Assembly (NCBI RefSeq): GCF_019656455.1
Contig: NZ_BPMK01000008.1
Span: 1 to 64,000 of the forward strand
Length of the DNA stretch: 64,000 nt
DNA from: Noviherbaspirillum aridicola
GTDB lineage: Bacteria > Pseudomonadota > Gammaproteobacteria > Burkholderiales > Burkholderiaceae_D
Direction: 5' to 3'
Shown here: positions 1 through 8,839 of the stretch, in pieces
Position numbering within the stretch: position 1 is the stretch's first letter
How the letters are laid out: every line of letters begins with the position of its first letter
Notes under the pieces: model-generated
What the model was told of the DNA's origin: nothing
Databases searched by the model: none
Seen by the model: the letters and a program-made list of their open reading frames with translations, nothing else
Position numbers and translations under genes: made by a program

Positions 1-306
1 ACCTTCAAGGCCGCCGCGGCCGGCGCCGACTGGGCCAAGACCCCGGGCTTCGCCGTGGTGCTGACCGACTCCGCCGGCAAGGAAAGCTGGCCGATCACCG
101 GCGCCTCCTTCATCCTGATGCACAAGGAACAGGCCGACATGGCCAAGGCCAAGGAAGTGCTGAAGTTCTTCGACTGGTCCTACAAGAACGGCGGCAACAT
201 GGCTGCCGAACTGGACTACGTCGCGATGCCGCCGCAGGTCGTCAAGCTGGTCCAGGATGCCTGGAAATCCCAGATCAAGGATGCATCCGGCAAGGCCGCC
301 TGGTAA
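1..306 (+). CDS. pstS: Phosphate ABC transporter substrate-binding protein, C-terminal part
   Basis: This is the 3' end of a gene that starts before the window; 101 codons are visible. The translated end resembles the C-terminus of PstS, the periplasmic phosphate-binding protein of the PstSCAB importer: a segment reading SWPITGASFILMHK followed by a helix with FFDWSYKNGG and the final stretch AMPPQVVKLVQDAW. These are typical of the last 100 residues of the family. The frame is open from base 1 and ends in TAA at 304-306, followed 30 bp later by a terminator. The pstCAB genes are not downstream, so they would have to lie upstream or elsewhere. Identity is fairly secure, but the first two thirds cannot be judged. 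Confidence 0.85.
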   Translation, partial: TFKAAAAGADWAKTPGFAVVLTDSAGKESWPITGASFILMHKEQADMAKAKEVLKFFDWSYKNGGNMAAELDYVAMPPQVVKLVQDAWKSQIKDASGKAAW

Positions 307-335
307 TTCAGCGTAACCCCGTTACGCTTTCCCGA

Positions 336-359
336 AAATGCCCGCAGCCGCGGGCATTT
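336..359 (+). terminator. Intrinsic terminator after pstS
   Basis: A perfect 10-bp inverted repeat (AAATGCCCGC / GCGGGCATTT) with a 4-nt loop lies 30 bp after the pstS stop. The 3' arm ends in TTT followed by CTC, so the U-tract is short. It should end rightward transcription before the leftward operon whose last gene stops at 472. Confidence 0.7.
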
Positions 360-471
360 CTCATTGGCGGGCGATGGCCCGTGTATCGAAACGGCGGCCG
401 CCGGTTCTATCAGACCAGCTTCATAGGATCTTGCCGCGCCGATCCACGAGCCGACACCCGGTCCACCCGCT

Positions 472-1587
472 TCAGCGTCCCCGCGCCAGCCTCACCTCGT
501 GCCCGAGATCGATCACCGACATCGCGTAGAAGAAGCTGCGGTTGTACTTGGTGATGGCGAAGAAGTTGTCGGTGCCGAGCCAGTACTCGGTGGGCTCTTC
601 GCCGTTCTGCAGATCGACCAGTCCATACAGCTTGTCCGTCGGTGCGTCCGAAGACTGCACGCCGGCGGCCTGCAGTTCGTCGAGCCGGAACTTCGCTTCC
701 AGCCCCTGGCCGAGGAACATTTCCCAGGCGCGCACCGGCTGCGCCTGGTCGATGGCGGCCCGGAACGCGGTCGGCTCGCCGGTCTTCCAGCCATGCTCGA
801 GCAGGAAGCGGGCGACGCTGCCGATGGCGTCGACAGGGGAATTGCGAAGGTCGATGCGGCCATCGCCGTCGAAGTCGACCGCGTACCTGCGTATGCTCCC
901 CGGCATGAACTGCGGCCAGCCGATCGCGCCGGCGTAAGAGCCGTAGAGCGAGAACGGGTCGATGCCGGCTTCGCGCGCGTACAGCAGGGTGTTCTCGACC
1001 TCGCCGCGGAAGAAGTTCATGCGCGCGTCGCGATTCGGCGTCTGCGGATAATCGAAGGCGAGCGTGGTCAGCGCATCGATGACCCGGAAGTTGCCGGTGT
1101 TGCGGCCGTAGACGGTTTCGACGCCGATGATGCCGACGATGATTTCGGCCGGCACGCCGTACTTCGCTTCCGCCTCGGCCAGCGAGTCGGCGTGGGTATT
1201 CCAGAATTCGGCGCCGGCGCGGATGCGTACCGGATCGATGAAGCGGGCGCGGTAGGCGCGCCAGTTCTTCGGCTTGCCCGGCGGCGCAGGCTTGACCAGG
1301 CGGACTGCGGTCTCGACGTAGCGCACCTGGTTGAACAGCGACTCCAGCGCGGCGCGCTCGAACTGGTGTTCGTTGACCATGCGGTCGATGAAGGCCGCGA
1401 CCTCTTTCCATTGCGTGAAATTGGCGTACTCGCTCGCCTCTTCCTGCGTGGAGGAGACCTTGCGCAGCTTGGCCGCATTCTTGGCGGCGGCATGCGAGGG
1501 CAAGGGTGCGGCGGAGGCAAGGAAGGAAGCGAGCAGCGCAAGTGCCAGCGCCGCGCGGGCAGGCCGGTTGCAAGAAATCATCGACAT
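472..1587 (-). CDS. mltB: Lytic murein transglycosylase B (MltB family)
   Basis: The 371-aa protein has a signal sequence (hydrophobic residues about 11-33, ending around SHA) and then an SLT_2/MltB-type transglycosylase domain. The motif GIIGVETVYGRNTGNF at about 152-167 carries the presumed catalytic Glu157, as in E. coli MltB. Further conserved blocks are YAGAIGWPQFMPGS and FDGDGRIDL. It would cleave the MurNAc-GlcNAc bond of peptidoglycan in the periplasm. No lipobox Cys follows the signal; the only nearby Cys is residue 6. The start at 1587 lies inside the end of the upstream transglutaminase gene (10-bp overlap), so the two are translationally coupled. An ATG two codons later is equally possible. 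Confidence 0.88.
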   Translation of the reverse strand: MSMISCNRPARAALALALLASFLASAAPLPSHAAAKNAAKLRKVSSTQEEASEYANFTQWKEVAAFIDRMVNEHQFERAALESLFNQVRYVETAVRLVKPAPPGKPKNWRAYRARFIDPVRIRAGAEFWNTHADSLAEAEAKYGVPAEIIVGIIGVETVYGRNTGNFRVIDALTTLAFDYPQTPNRDARMNFFRGEVENTLLYAREAGIDPFSLYGSYAGAIGWPQFMPGSIRRYAVDFDGDGRIDLRNSPVDAIGSVARFLLEHGWKTGEPTAFRAAIDQAQPVRAWEMFLGQGLEAKFRLDELQAAGVQSSDAPTDKLYGLVDLQNGEEPTEYWLGTDNFFAITKYNRSFFYAMSVIDLGHEVRLARGR

Positions 1588-3602
1588 TCTGCTAACAGGG
1601 ATTTGAGTTGCGACAGTTGGGGGCCGGGCGAACCCGGACGTGCCCCGGCACCATACCGCATCGCTTCGTAAACTTCCAGAAAACGCGCGAGCGCCGCGCG
1701 TTTTTGCGCGGCGAGTGGCAAATCCGCCGCAGCGATGCGGGCGGCATAGGCACGCGGCCCTTCGTGCGGCAGGCGCGGCAGTCCGCGCCGCGCCATCAGC
1801 TTGCAAAAACGCTCATACACGTTCTGCAGCGGGTCGCGCCTGGCCTGCCGCAGGATCAGCGGCAGCACCGCGACCGCCAGCGCCACGCTGCCGAGCACGA
1901 GCATCAGCCACAGCAGGGTGCGCCAGCTGACATCGGTGAATCCGAGCGAGCGCACCAGGTCGAGCTGGCGCTGCGGGGTGTAATTCAGCACCCACTGATT
2001 CCATCCATTGCCGATGGCTTCCCACTGGTGCCGCAGCCTCAGCCATTGGGCCGCGAACAGGTTGCGCTCCGGGTCGAGCGTGATCAGGCCGCCGAAGGCC
2101 TGGCGCGGCACCACGCTGCCAAGATTGCGCTCCACCCGGTCCGGCGCGACGGCGGCGGTCGGATCGACCCGCACCCAGCCGCGTCCCGGCAGCCAGGCTT
2201 CCGCCCAGGCATGGGCATCCGACTGGCGTACCGTCATGTAGCCGTCAGCGGGGTTGATCTCGCCGCCCTGGTAGCCGGTCACCACCCGGGCCGGGATGCC
2301 GAGCGCACGCATCAGGAAGACATAGGCGCCGGAGTAGTGTTCGCAGAAGCCGGCGCGGGTATCGAACAGGAATTCGTCGATGCCTTGCTGGCCAAGCGGC
2401 GGCGGCTCAAGTGTGTAGCGGAAGTTCTCGCTGCGGAAGTGGCGCAGCACGGCTTCCATCTGCGCCTCGGGTCGCGCATGCCGGCGCCTGAGTTCCTCCG
2501 CGAACGCAAGCGTGCGCGGGTTGAGGCCGGCGGGCAGTTGCAGCCAGCGCCGCATGCGCGCCGGGTCGGTGTCGGACTGCAGGCCGGCGTCCAGGTAAGA
2601 GGCGGCGTCGTAGCGCAGCCGCTCGCGCACCGGCGATGCCGACATGATCTGCAGGTCGCCATTCACCCGCGCCGGATTGCCCGCCACGGTCGGCACGGTG
2701 GCCGGCGTCTCCAGCGCGAACAGCCATTCGCGGCCGTGCGGTTCCAGCGTGACCTGGTAGCGCAGCGGCGCGCCGCGCACGTTCAGTCCGATGCTTTCGG
2801 GGCCGCCCTGCGCCGGCATCTCGCGCCAGGTGCGGCCGTCGAAATGCCCGAGCACGATGCCGCGCCAGTAGAGCTGCGGCTGCGCCGGCGGCCTGCCGTC
2901 GAACAGCACGCGGAAAGCGATCTCGTCCGACAGCGCCAGGCGCGAGATATTGCCCGGGCTCATGGTATCGGACATGCCGGTGCGTCCCGCGTGCGCATCC
3001 GCCGGCAGCCCCCACAGCGGTCCCTGCACGCGCGGAAACAGCAGGAACAGCACCAGCGTCAGCGGCGCCGCCAGGCCGAGGATGGTCGCGCCCAGCCGCA
3101 GCCGCTTGCGCAGCGGCGGCACCGCGCCGGTGTACTGGAAGGAGAGCAGGGTGGTCAGGATCAGCACCACCGCGGCGACGGTGAGCAGCGCGGTGGCGAT
3201 GGATTGCGAATAGAAGAACGAGGCCAGCACCAGGAACAGGCTGAGAAAGAGCGCGACGAACAGGTCGCGCTTGGCATGCATCTCGAGCAGCTTGAAGGTC
3301 AGCAGCAGGCTCAGCATCGCCACCCCGGCGTCGCGCCCGAGCAGCGTGCGATAGCTCGCATAGACGCCCGCCATCGCCAGCAGCGCGACGGGCACCAGCA
3401 GCCAGCGCGACGGCATGCGGCGGCCGCTGAAGGTGAGCCAGGCGCGGGCCGCGAGCAGCAGCGCGCAGGCCGGCGCGATCCACAGCGGCAGCCGGCTCAG
3501 ATGGGGCAGCAGCACCAGGCAGCAGGCGCCGAGCAGCAGCAGGGTGTCGGATTTTTCGCGCGACAGCGTGCGCAGGCCGCGGACGGCGCCGAAGGCTTTC
3601 AT
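1578..3602 (-). CDS. TgpA-like transglutaminase-domain membrane protein
   Basis: The 674-aa membrane protein has an N-terminal block of about six transmembrane helices (residues 15-195), a periplasmic transglutaminase-like domain and a further helix near 555-580. The catalytic triad is visible: Cys420 in RAGFCEHYSG, His464 in SDAHAWAEAW and Asp480 in WVRVDPTA. The layout matches the TgpA family (DUF3488 plus transglutaminase core plus DUF4129). It is gene 3 of a moxR - DUF58 - tgpA - mltB operon. The start overlaps the DUF58 stop as ATGA. This gene trio is widespread and linked to cell-envelope functions; the substrate is unknown. Confidence 0.88.
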   Translation of the reverse strand: MKAFGAVRGLRTLSREKSDTLLLLGACCLVLLPHLSRLPLWIAPACALLLAARAWLTFSGRRMPSRWLLVPVALLAMAGVYASYRTLLGRDAGVAMLSLLLTFKLLEMHAKRDLFVALFLSLFLVLASFFYSQSIATALLTVAAVVLILTTLLSFQYTGAVPPLRKRLRLGATILGLAAPLTLVLFLLFPRVQGPLWGLPADAHAGRTGMSDTMSPGNISRLALSDEIAFRVLFDGRPPAQPQLYWRGIVLGHFDGRTWREMPAQGGPESIGLNVRGAPLRYQVTLEPHGREWLFALETPATVPTVAGNPARVNGDLQIMSASPVRERLRYDAASYLDAGLQSDTDPARMRRWLQLPAGLNPRTLAFAEELRRRHARPEAQMEAVLRHFRSENFRYTLEPPPLGQQGIDEFLFDTRAGFCEHYSGAYVFLMRALGIPARVVTGYQGGEINPADGYMTVRQSDAHAWAEAWLPGRGWVRVDPTAAVAPDRVERNLGSVVPRQAFGGLITLDPERNLFAAQWLRLRHQWEAIGNGWNQWVLNYTPQRQLDLVRSLGFTDVSWRTLLWLMLVLGSVALAVAVLPLILRQARRDPLQNVYERFCKLMARRGLPRLPHEGPRAYAARIAAADLPLAAQKRAALARFLEVYEAMRYGAGARPGSPGPQLSQLKSLLAECR

Positions 3603-4608
3603 CCCTCGCTCCCGTGGAGCGCCAGCGCGCGCAGGCAGGCGTCGCGATGGTTGGCGCCGAGCGAGGCGCCCAGGCTGACGTCGCCTAGCCGGAATCCGTA
3701 GGGGACGCCGCGCGCCTCGGCTTCGATCACCCAGCGCGTCAGGCGCGACAGCCGCGTTTCCAGGTCCAGCGACGCGGGCAGCGCGGCGAAGTCGAGCAGA
3801 ATCTCGGTGGCGGCGCCGCCCTCGAAGTGCTTGGTGACGAGACTGCCGCCCGCCTCGGGGTCGGCGCGCGCGATCTGGCGCCATGCCAGCCGCCGCGGAG
3901 AGTCGCCCGGCTGATAGCCGCGGATGCCGGCGAAATCCTCGTTGCCCGCCGGCCCCTGGCCATCGTCGACGCCGGCCGCCGCCTGCGGCAGCGGCGGCGC
4001 GTGTTCCTCGGGGCGGGGATAGACCAGCGCCCGCAGGTCCGGCTGCCAGTAGCTCCAGGCGCGCAGCAGGCCGAGCGGGAAGCGCGTCTGCAGCCGCACG
4101 CGCGGCGCCTGCAGCCAGCCGCGCCGCCGCGCCGGCGTGGTCAGCATGACGCGGGCGCTGCTGTTGGCGCCGACGTCGGCCGCCTGCGCCAGTTCGGGCC
4201 GGTCGTCGACCACGAAGTCGAGCCAGATCGCATAGCGGTCGTGCTTCCTGCGATTGATCAGGTGCAGCGAAAACTGCGCTTCCTCACCGGCGAAGACGGG
4301 GCTCGCCTGGCCCGGCGCCAGGTAGAGGTGCGCCAGGTTGCGGAAGGTCAGGTGCATGTCGATCAACCCGCAGGACGCAAGCAGAAAGGTCAGGCCGAAG
4401 CCAAGGCTGAGGTTGTAGTTGATGGAGCCGATGAACATCGTCAGCAGGGTGACCCCGAACAGCAGCCCCGGATGGGTCGGCATGATGTAGACGCGCCGCT
4501 GGTTCAGGAACACCTCGCCGGGCTCCGGCCCCTTGTGCCGGAACATCCATTGCCCGGCACGGCGGCGCAGCGCGTGCTCGAAGCGGGCGTAAAGCGAAAG
4601 GCGCTGTT

Positions 4609-4612
<4 letters not shown>
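3599..4612 (-). CDS. DUF58 domain protein
   Basis: The 337-aa protein has two transmembrane helices near the N-terminus (about 45-85) and a DUF58 (von Willebrand A-like) region recognised by the motif GIRGYQPGDSPRRLAWRQIAR in the C-terminal half. No ATG is well placed. The GTG at 4612 overlaps the moxR stop as GTGA and gives a continuous family-length protein, so it is chosen. DUF58 proteins are encoded beside MoxR ATPases and are thought to be MoxR partners in folding or assembly of envelope complexes. That role is family knowledge and is not shown here. Confidence 0.85.
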
Positions 4613-5529
<917 letters not shown>

Positions 5530-5662
5530 GGCTCCCCGGGGGTGTTACTGGTCTCGCGCGGCGCGTCGCAGGCAAATCCGGTGCGCGCGGCCGTTCTTGG
5601 TTACACTGATTCTATTCGAGTTTCTCCTTTCGTATCCTTCGTTTACTTCGGCACCCATCAAT

Positions 5663-6601
5663 ATGCGCACCGCCTTCTTCAGCCACCCCGACTGCCTGCT
5701 GCACGAAATGGGTTCCTGGCATCCCGAGTCGCCCGCCCGTCTGCAGGCGATCGAGGACCAGGTGGCCGCGAGCGGCATCGCCGGCCTGCTGGAACGGCGC
5801 GAGGCGCCGCTGGCGGGCGAGCAGGCCCTGCTGCGCGTGCACAGCGCGCAAGCGGTGGCGCGCATCCGGGAGCAGGTGCGCGCGCTGCAGGAGAGCGGCG
5901 AAGCGTATTACCCGCTGGACGGCGACACCATGCTTAACGCCAACAGCTGGCAGGCGGCGCTGCGCGCGGCCGGCGCCGCCCTCGCCGCCACCGACGCGGT
6001 GCTGGCGGGCGAAGTGCGCAATGCATTCTGCTCGGTGCGTCCGCCCGGCCATCATGCGCGCCCCTCGGAATCCATGGGTTTCTGCCTGTTCGGCAACGTC
6101 GCGGTGGCGGCGCGCCATGCGCTCGACGCGCGCGGCCTGGAACGGGTGGCGGTGGTGGATTTCGATGTCCATCACGGCAACGGCACGGCCGAGGCTTTTC
6201 TCGACGATCCCCGCGTGCTGATGGTGAGTTTCTTCCAGCATCCGTTCTATCCGTACACGGAACCGGAGAACGCCCCCAACATGGTCAATCTGCCTGTGCC
6301 CGCGTTCGCGGGCGGCGCCGAAGTGCGGCCTCTCATCGAGAAGCACTGGCTGCCTGCGCTGCATGCGCACCGTCCGCAAATGATCTTCATCTCGGCCGGA
6401 TTCGATGCGCACAAGGAGGACGACATCGGCCAGCTCGGCCTGGTCGAGGAGGATTTCGCCTGGATCACCCGCCGCATCATGGAGGTGGCCGACGAGCATG
6501 CCCAGGGACGCATCGTCAGCTGCCTCGAGGGCGGCTACAACCTGTCGGCGCTCGGGCGCAGCGTCGTCGCCCATCTGAAGGCACTGGCGAAGCTGGAATG
6601 A
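5663..6601 (+). CDS. Histone deacetylase / acetylpolyamine amidohydrolase family protein
   Basis: The 312-aa protein belongs to the arginase/deacetylase fold. The zinc-site signatures are present: SVRPPGHHARP (His130-His131 pair), VVDFDVHHGNGT (Asp168 and His170 as metal ligands) and a later SAGFDAH with the third ligand. The length matches bacterial class II HDAC-like hydrolases that remove acetyl groups from polyamines or proteins. ATG at 5663 is chosen because the sequence MRTAFFSHPDCLLHEMG is the conserved family N-terminus; the open frame extends further upstream, but only antisense to moxR. The substrate cannot be told from sequence. It runs divergently from moxR. Confidence 0.88.
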   Translation: MRTAFFSHPDCLLHEMGSWHPESPARLQAIEDQVAASGIAGLLERREAPLAGEQALLRVHSAQAVARIREQVRALQESGEAYYPLDGDTMLNANSWQAALRAAGAALAATDAVLAGEVRNAFCSVRPPGHHARPSESMGFCLFGNVAVAARHALDARGLERVAVVDFDVHHGNGTAEAFLDDPRVLMVSFFQHPFYPYTEPENAPNMVNLPVPAFAGGAEVRPLIEKHWLPALHAHRPQMIFISAGFDAHKEDDIGQLGLVEEDFAWITRRIMEVADEHAQGRIVSCLEGGYNLSALGRSVVAHLKALAKLE

Positions 6602-6649
6602 GGGGCGGGCAGGTAGAATAGCGGCTTACTCCGGTCCTTATTCCCCAGC

Positions 6650-7567
6650 ATGTCCATTCAATGGTTCCCCGGTCACATGAACGCCGCCCGCAAGAAAGCG
6701 GCGGAGTCCATGGAAAAGACCGACCTCGTCATCGAGGTGCTCGACGCGCGCCTGCCGGCCGCCAGCAGCAATCCGATGATCGAGCAACTGCGCAAGCAGC
6801 GCCAGCGCCCCTGCCTGAAGATTCTCAACAAGGCCGACCTGGCCGATCCCGAGGCGACCAAGGCGTGGCTCGCGCATTTCAATGCCCAGAAGGATGTGCA
6901 CGCCGTCGCGCTCTCCTGCAAGAAGCCGGCCGACGTCGCCAAGGTGCCCGGCTTCGCGCTCAAGCTCGCGCCGCACCGCGGCACCCCGCTCAAGCCGCTG
7001 CGCATGATGATCATGGGCATTCCCAACGTCGGCAAGTCGACGCTGATGAACGCGCTGCTGAAGAAGAGGGTGGCGGCGGTCGGCGACGAGCCGGCGGTGA
7101 CCAAGTCGCAGCAGCGGCTTTACCTCGGCAACAACATGGTGCTGATCGACACGCCCGGCATGCTCTGGCCCAAGATCGAGCATCCGACCGACGGCCTGAT
7201 GCTGGCCGCCAGCCATGCGGTCGGCGTCAACGCCATCATCGAGGAAGAGGTCGCCACCTTTCTCGCCGAACTGCTGCTGGCCCGCTATCCGCAGCTGCTG
7301 ACCGCGCGCTACGGCTTCAAGACCGACGGCGTGGACCCGGTCGGCGTGATCGAGGGCGTGGCCCAGCGGCGCGCCTACCGCGTCAAGGGCGGCGAGCTGG
7401 ATTTCGAGAAAGCCGCGCACACGCTGCTGATCGACTACCGCAGCGGCGCGCTCGGCCGCATCAGCCTGGAAACCCCGCAGAGCCGGGTGGAGCTGCTGGC
7501 GACCTGGAAGCCGCCCGAGTCCCTCGGCGAGCGGCCCGAACCCGAAGTGGAGAGCGATGATGACTGA
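6650..7567 (+). CDS. ylqF: Circularly permuted GTPase, RbgA/YlqF family
   Basis: The 305-aa GTPase has its motifs in permuted order: G4 (NKAD, 60-63) comes before G1 (GIPNVGKST, 123-131) and G3 (DTPG, 167-170). The N-terminus begins MSIQWFPGHM, as in RbgA/YlqF. RbgA acts in late assembly of the 50S ribosomal subunit in Bacillus; proteobacterial members are less studied. The C-terminal region matches the family and ends in an acidic tail. A TAGAAT hexamer at 6613-6618 could be a -10 box. The gene overlaps the following crotonase gene by 11 bp, suggesting co-transcription. Confidence 0.92.
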   Translation: MSIQWFPGHMNAARKKAAESMEKTDLVIEVLDARLPAASSNPMIEQLRKQRQRPCLKILNKADLADPEATKAWLAHFNAQKDVHAVALSCKKPADVAKVPGFALKLAPHRGTPLKPLRMMIMGIPNVGKSTLMNALLKKRVAAVGDEPAVTKSQQRLYLGNNMVLIDTPGMLWPKIEHPTDGLMLAASHAVGVNAIIEEEVATFLAELLLARYPQLLTARYGFKTDGVDPVGVIEGVAQRRAYRVKGGELDFEKAAHTLLIDYRSGALGRISLETPQSRVELLATWKPPESLGERPEPEVESDDD

Positions 7568-8339
7568 AGACGCATACGTGCTGAAGACGGTCGCCGGCGG
7601 CGTCGCGACCCTGACGCTGAACCGCGGCGACCGCTTCAATCCCCTGTCCGGGGAAATGCTGACGGCGCTGCAGCGCGAGGTGGATGCGCTGCGCCACGAC
7701 GAATCGGTAAGGGTGGTGGTGCTGGCGGCGGCCGGCAAGGCCTTCTGCGCCGGGCACGACCTGAAGCAGATGCGCGCCGAGCCGTCGGAGGCGTATTACC
7801 GCAAGCTGTTCAACCAGTGCAGCAAGCTGATGCTGTCGCTGCAGCAGCTGCCGCAGCCGGTGATCGCGCGCGTGCACGGCCTGGCCACGGCGGCGGGCTG
7901 CCAGCTGGTGGCGATGTGCGACCTCGCGGTGGCCTCGCGCGAGGCCAGGTTCGCGGTGTCCGGCGTGAACTACGGCCTGTTCTGTGCCACGCCTTCGGTT
8001 GCGCTGTCCCGCAACGTCTCGCGCAAGCAGGCGATGGAAATGCTGCTGACCGGGGAATTCATCGACGCCGATACCGCGCGCGAGCGCGGGCTGGTGAACC
8101 GCGTGGCGGCGCCGGAAGAACTCGACGCGGAAGTCGCGCGCCTGACGGCCAGCATTCTCGCCAAGCCCGCGGTCGCCGTGAGCATGGGCAAGCAGATGTT
8201 CTACAGGCAGCTGGAGATGGGCATCGGCGCGGCCTACCAGCTGGCCGGCCAGACCATGGCCTGCAACATGATGGACGAGGCGGCGCTGGAAGGCGTCCAG
8301 GCCTTCATCGAAAAACGCCGGCCGAACTGGGGCGGCTGA
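7557..8339 (+). CDS. Enoyl-CoA hydratase/isomerase family protein, ECHDC3-like
   Basis: The 260-aa crotonase-fold protein keeps the oxyanion-hole segment AGKAFCAGHDLKQM (about 59-72), so it should bind acyl-CoA thioesters. The two acids used by classical hydratases are absent: the position of Glu144 is Gln116 (AAGCQLVAMCD) and that of Glu164 falls at Gly136 (FAVSGVNYGLFC). The sequence around these sites closely recalls the ECHDC3 family rather than hydratases of beta-oxidation. The reaction is therefore unknown. The start at 7557 lies within the last codons of the GTPase gene; the first two codons are ATGATG. Confidence 0.85.
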   Translation: MMTEDAYVLKTVAGGVATLTLNRGDRFNPLSGEMLTALQREVDALRHDESVRVVVLAAAGKAFCAGHDLKQMRAEPSEAYYRKLFNQCSKLMLSLQQLPQPVIARVHGLATAAGCQLVAMCDLAVASREARFAVSGVNYGLFCATPSVALSRNVSRKQAMEMLLTGEFIDADTARERGLVNRVAAPEELDAEVARLTASILAKPAVAVSMGKQMFYRQLEMGIGAAYQLAGQTMACNMMDEAALEGVQAFIEKRRPNWGG

Positions 8340-8355
8340 ACATTGCGCGCCCTGT

Positions 8356-8388
8356 GATATGATTTTGCAACTTTGTTGCATTTATATC
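8356..8388. promoter_or_regulatory. Palindromic candidate operator, possibly Zur
   Basis: A perfect palindrome TGCAAC-TTT-GTTGCA (8366-8380) sits inside an outer GATAT...ATATC pair (8356-8388). A plausible -10 hexamer TATGAT (8358-8363) overlaps its left side; the matching -35 is poor. The site lies 20 bp before the first gene of the zinc-type cluster, an arrangement expected for a repressor operator. Zur is proposed only from the genes it precedes. The palindrome itself is seen directly. Confidence 0.5.
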
Positions 8389-8408
8389 CCGTAGCGCCCC
8401 CGGTCCCC

Positions 8409-8768
8409 ATGCATCGCATCCACTCCCCGGCCAATCCCCTGCGCACAGTGCTCGCCGCGCTGTTGCTGCTGGCCATGCTGGCCGGGCAGTGGACCGGTCT
8501 GGAGCACCGGGTGCGACACGGCGGCGGCATGGTGCCGGCGCTGCACGAGGTCGCCGCCGGTTCCGATCATGCCCAGGGTGCGGACGAGGGCTACGCCCAC
8601 TCCTGCCAGCTGTTCGATGCCGCCACGCTTGGCGCGACCATCCATACCGCGTTTTTCTCGGCGCGCTGCGAGCGTGCCGCCGAGGACTGGCGGCTGTCAT
8701 GGCCCGCGGGCGGATGGCAGCCGTCCTTCATCGCGTACTTCTCTTCGCGCGCCCCGCCTTCCAGCTGA
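8409..8768 (+). CDS. Small exported histidine-containing protein (DUF2946-like)
   Basis: The 119-aa protein has an N-terminal hydrophobic segment (about 12-26) that may be a signal peptide or anchor, then a hydrophilic part with several His residues (HRVRHGGG, LHEVAAGSDHAQ, YAHSCQ). I do not recognise a catalytic motif. Small proteins of this style, sometimes called DUF2946, often precede TonB-receptor genes in Burkholderiales. The ATG at 8409 is preferred over an upstream TTG, which lies within the palindrome. It is 71 bp ahead of the ZnuD-like receptor and probably in the same transcript. Confidence 0.65.
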   Translation: MHRIHSPANPLRTVLAALLLLAMLAGQWTGLEHRVRHGGGMVPALHEVAAGSDHAQGADEGYAHSCQLFDAATLGATIHTAFFSARCERAAEDWRLSWPAGGWQPSFIAYFSSRAPPSS

Positions 8769-8839
8769 ATGCCACCGTTCGCAGGCCTGCCCGCCACGGG
8801 CCGGCCTGTGCCATCCGCATTTCAGTCGAAGGAGTATTC

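Noticed and set aside
1608..3701. A 697-codon rightward open frame opposite the transglutaminase gene
   Set aside because: It is antisense to a gene with a clear catalytic triad, and its composition (Arg, Gln, His, Ala) is typical of GC-rich shadow frames.
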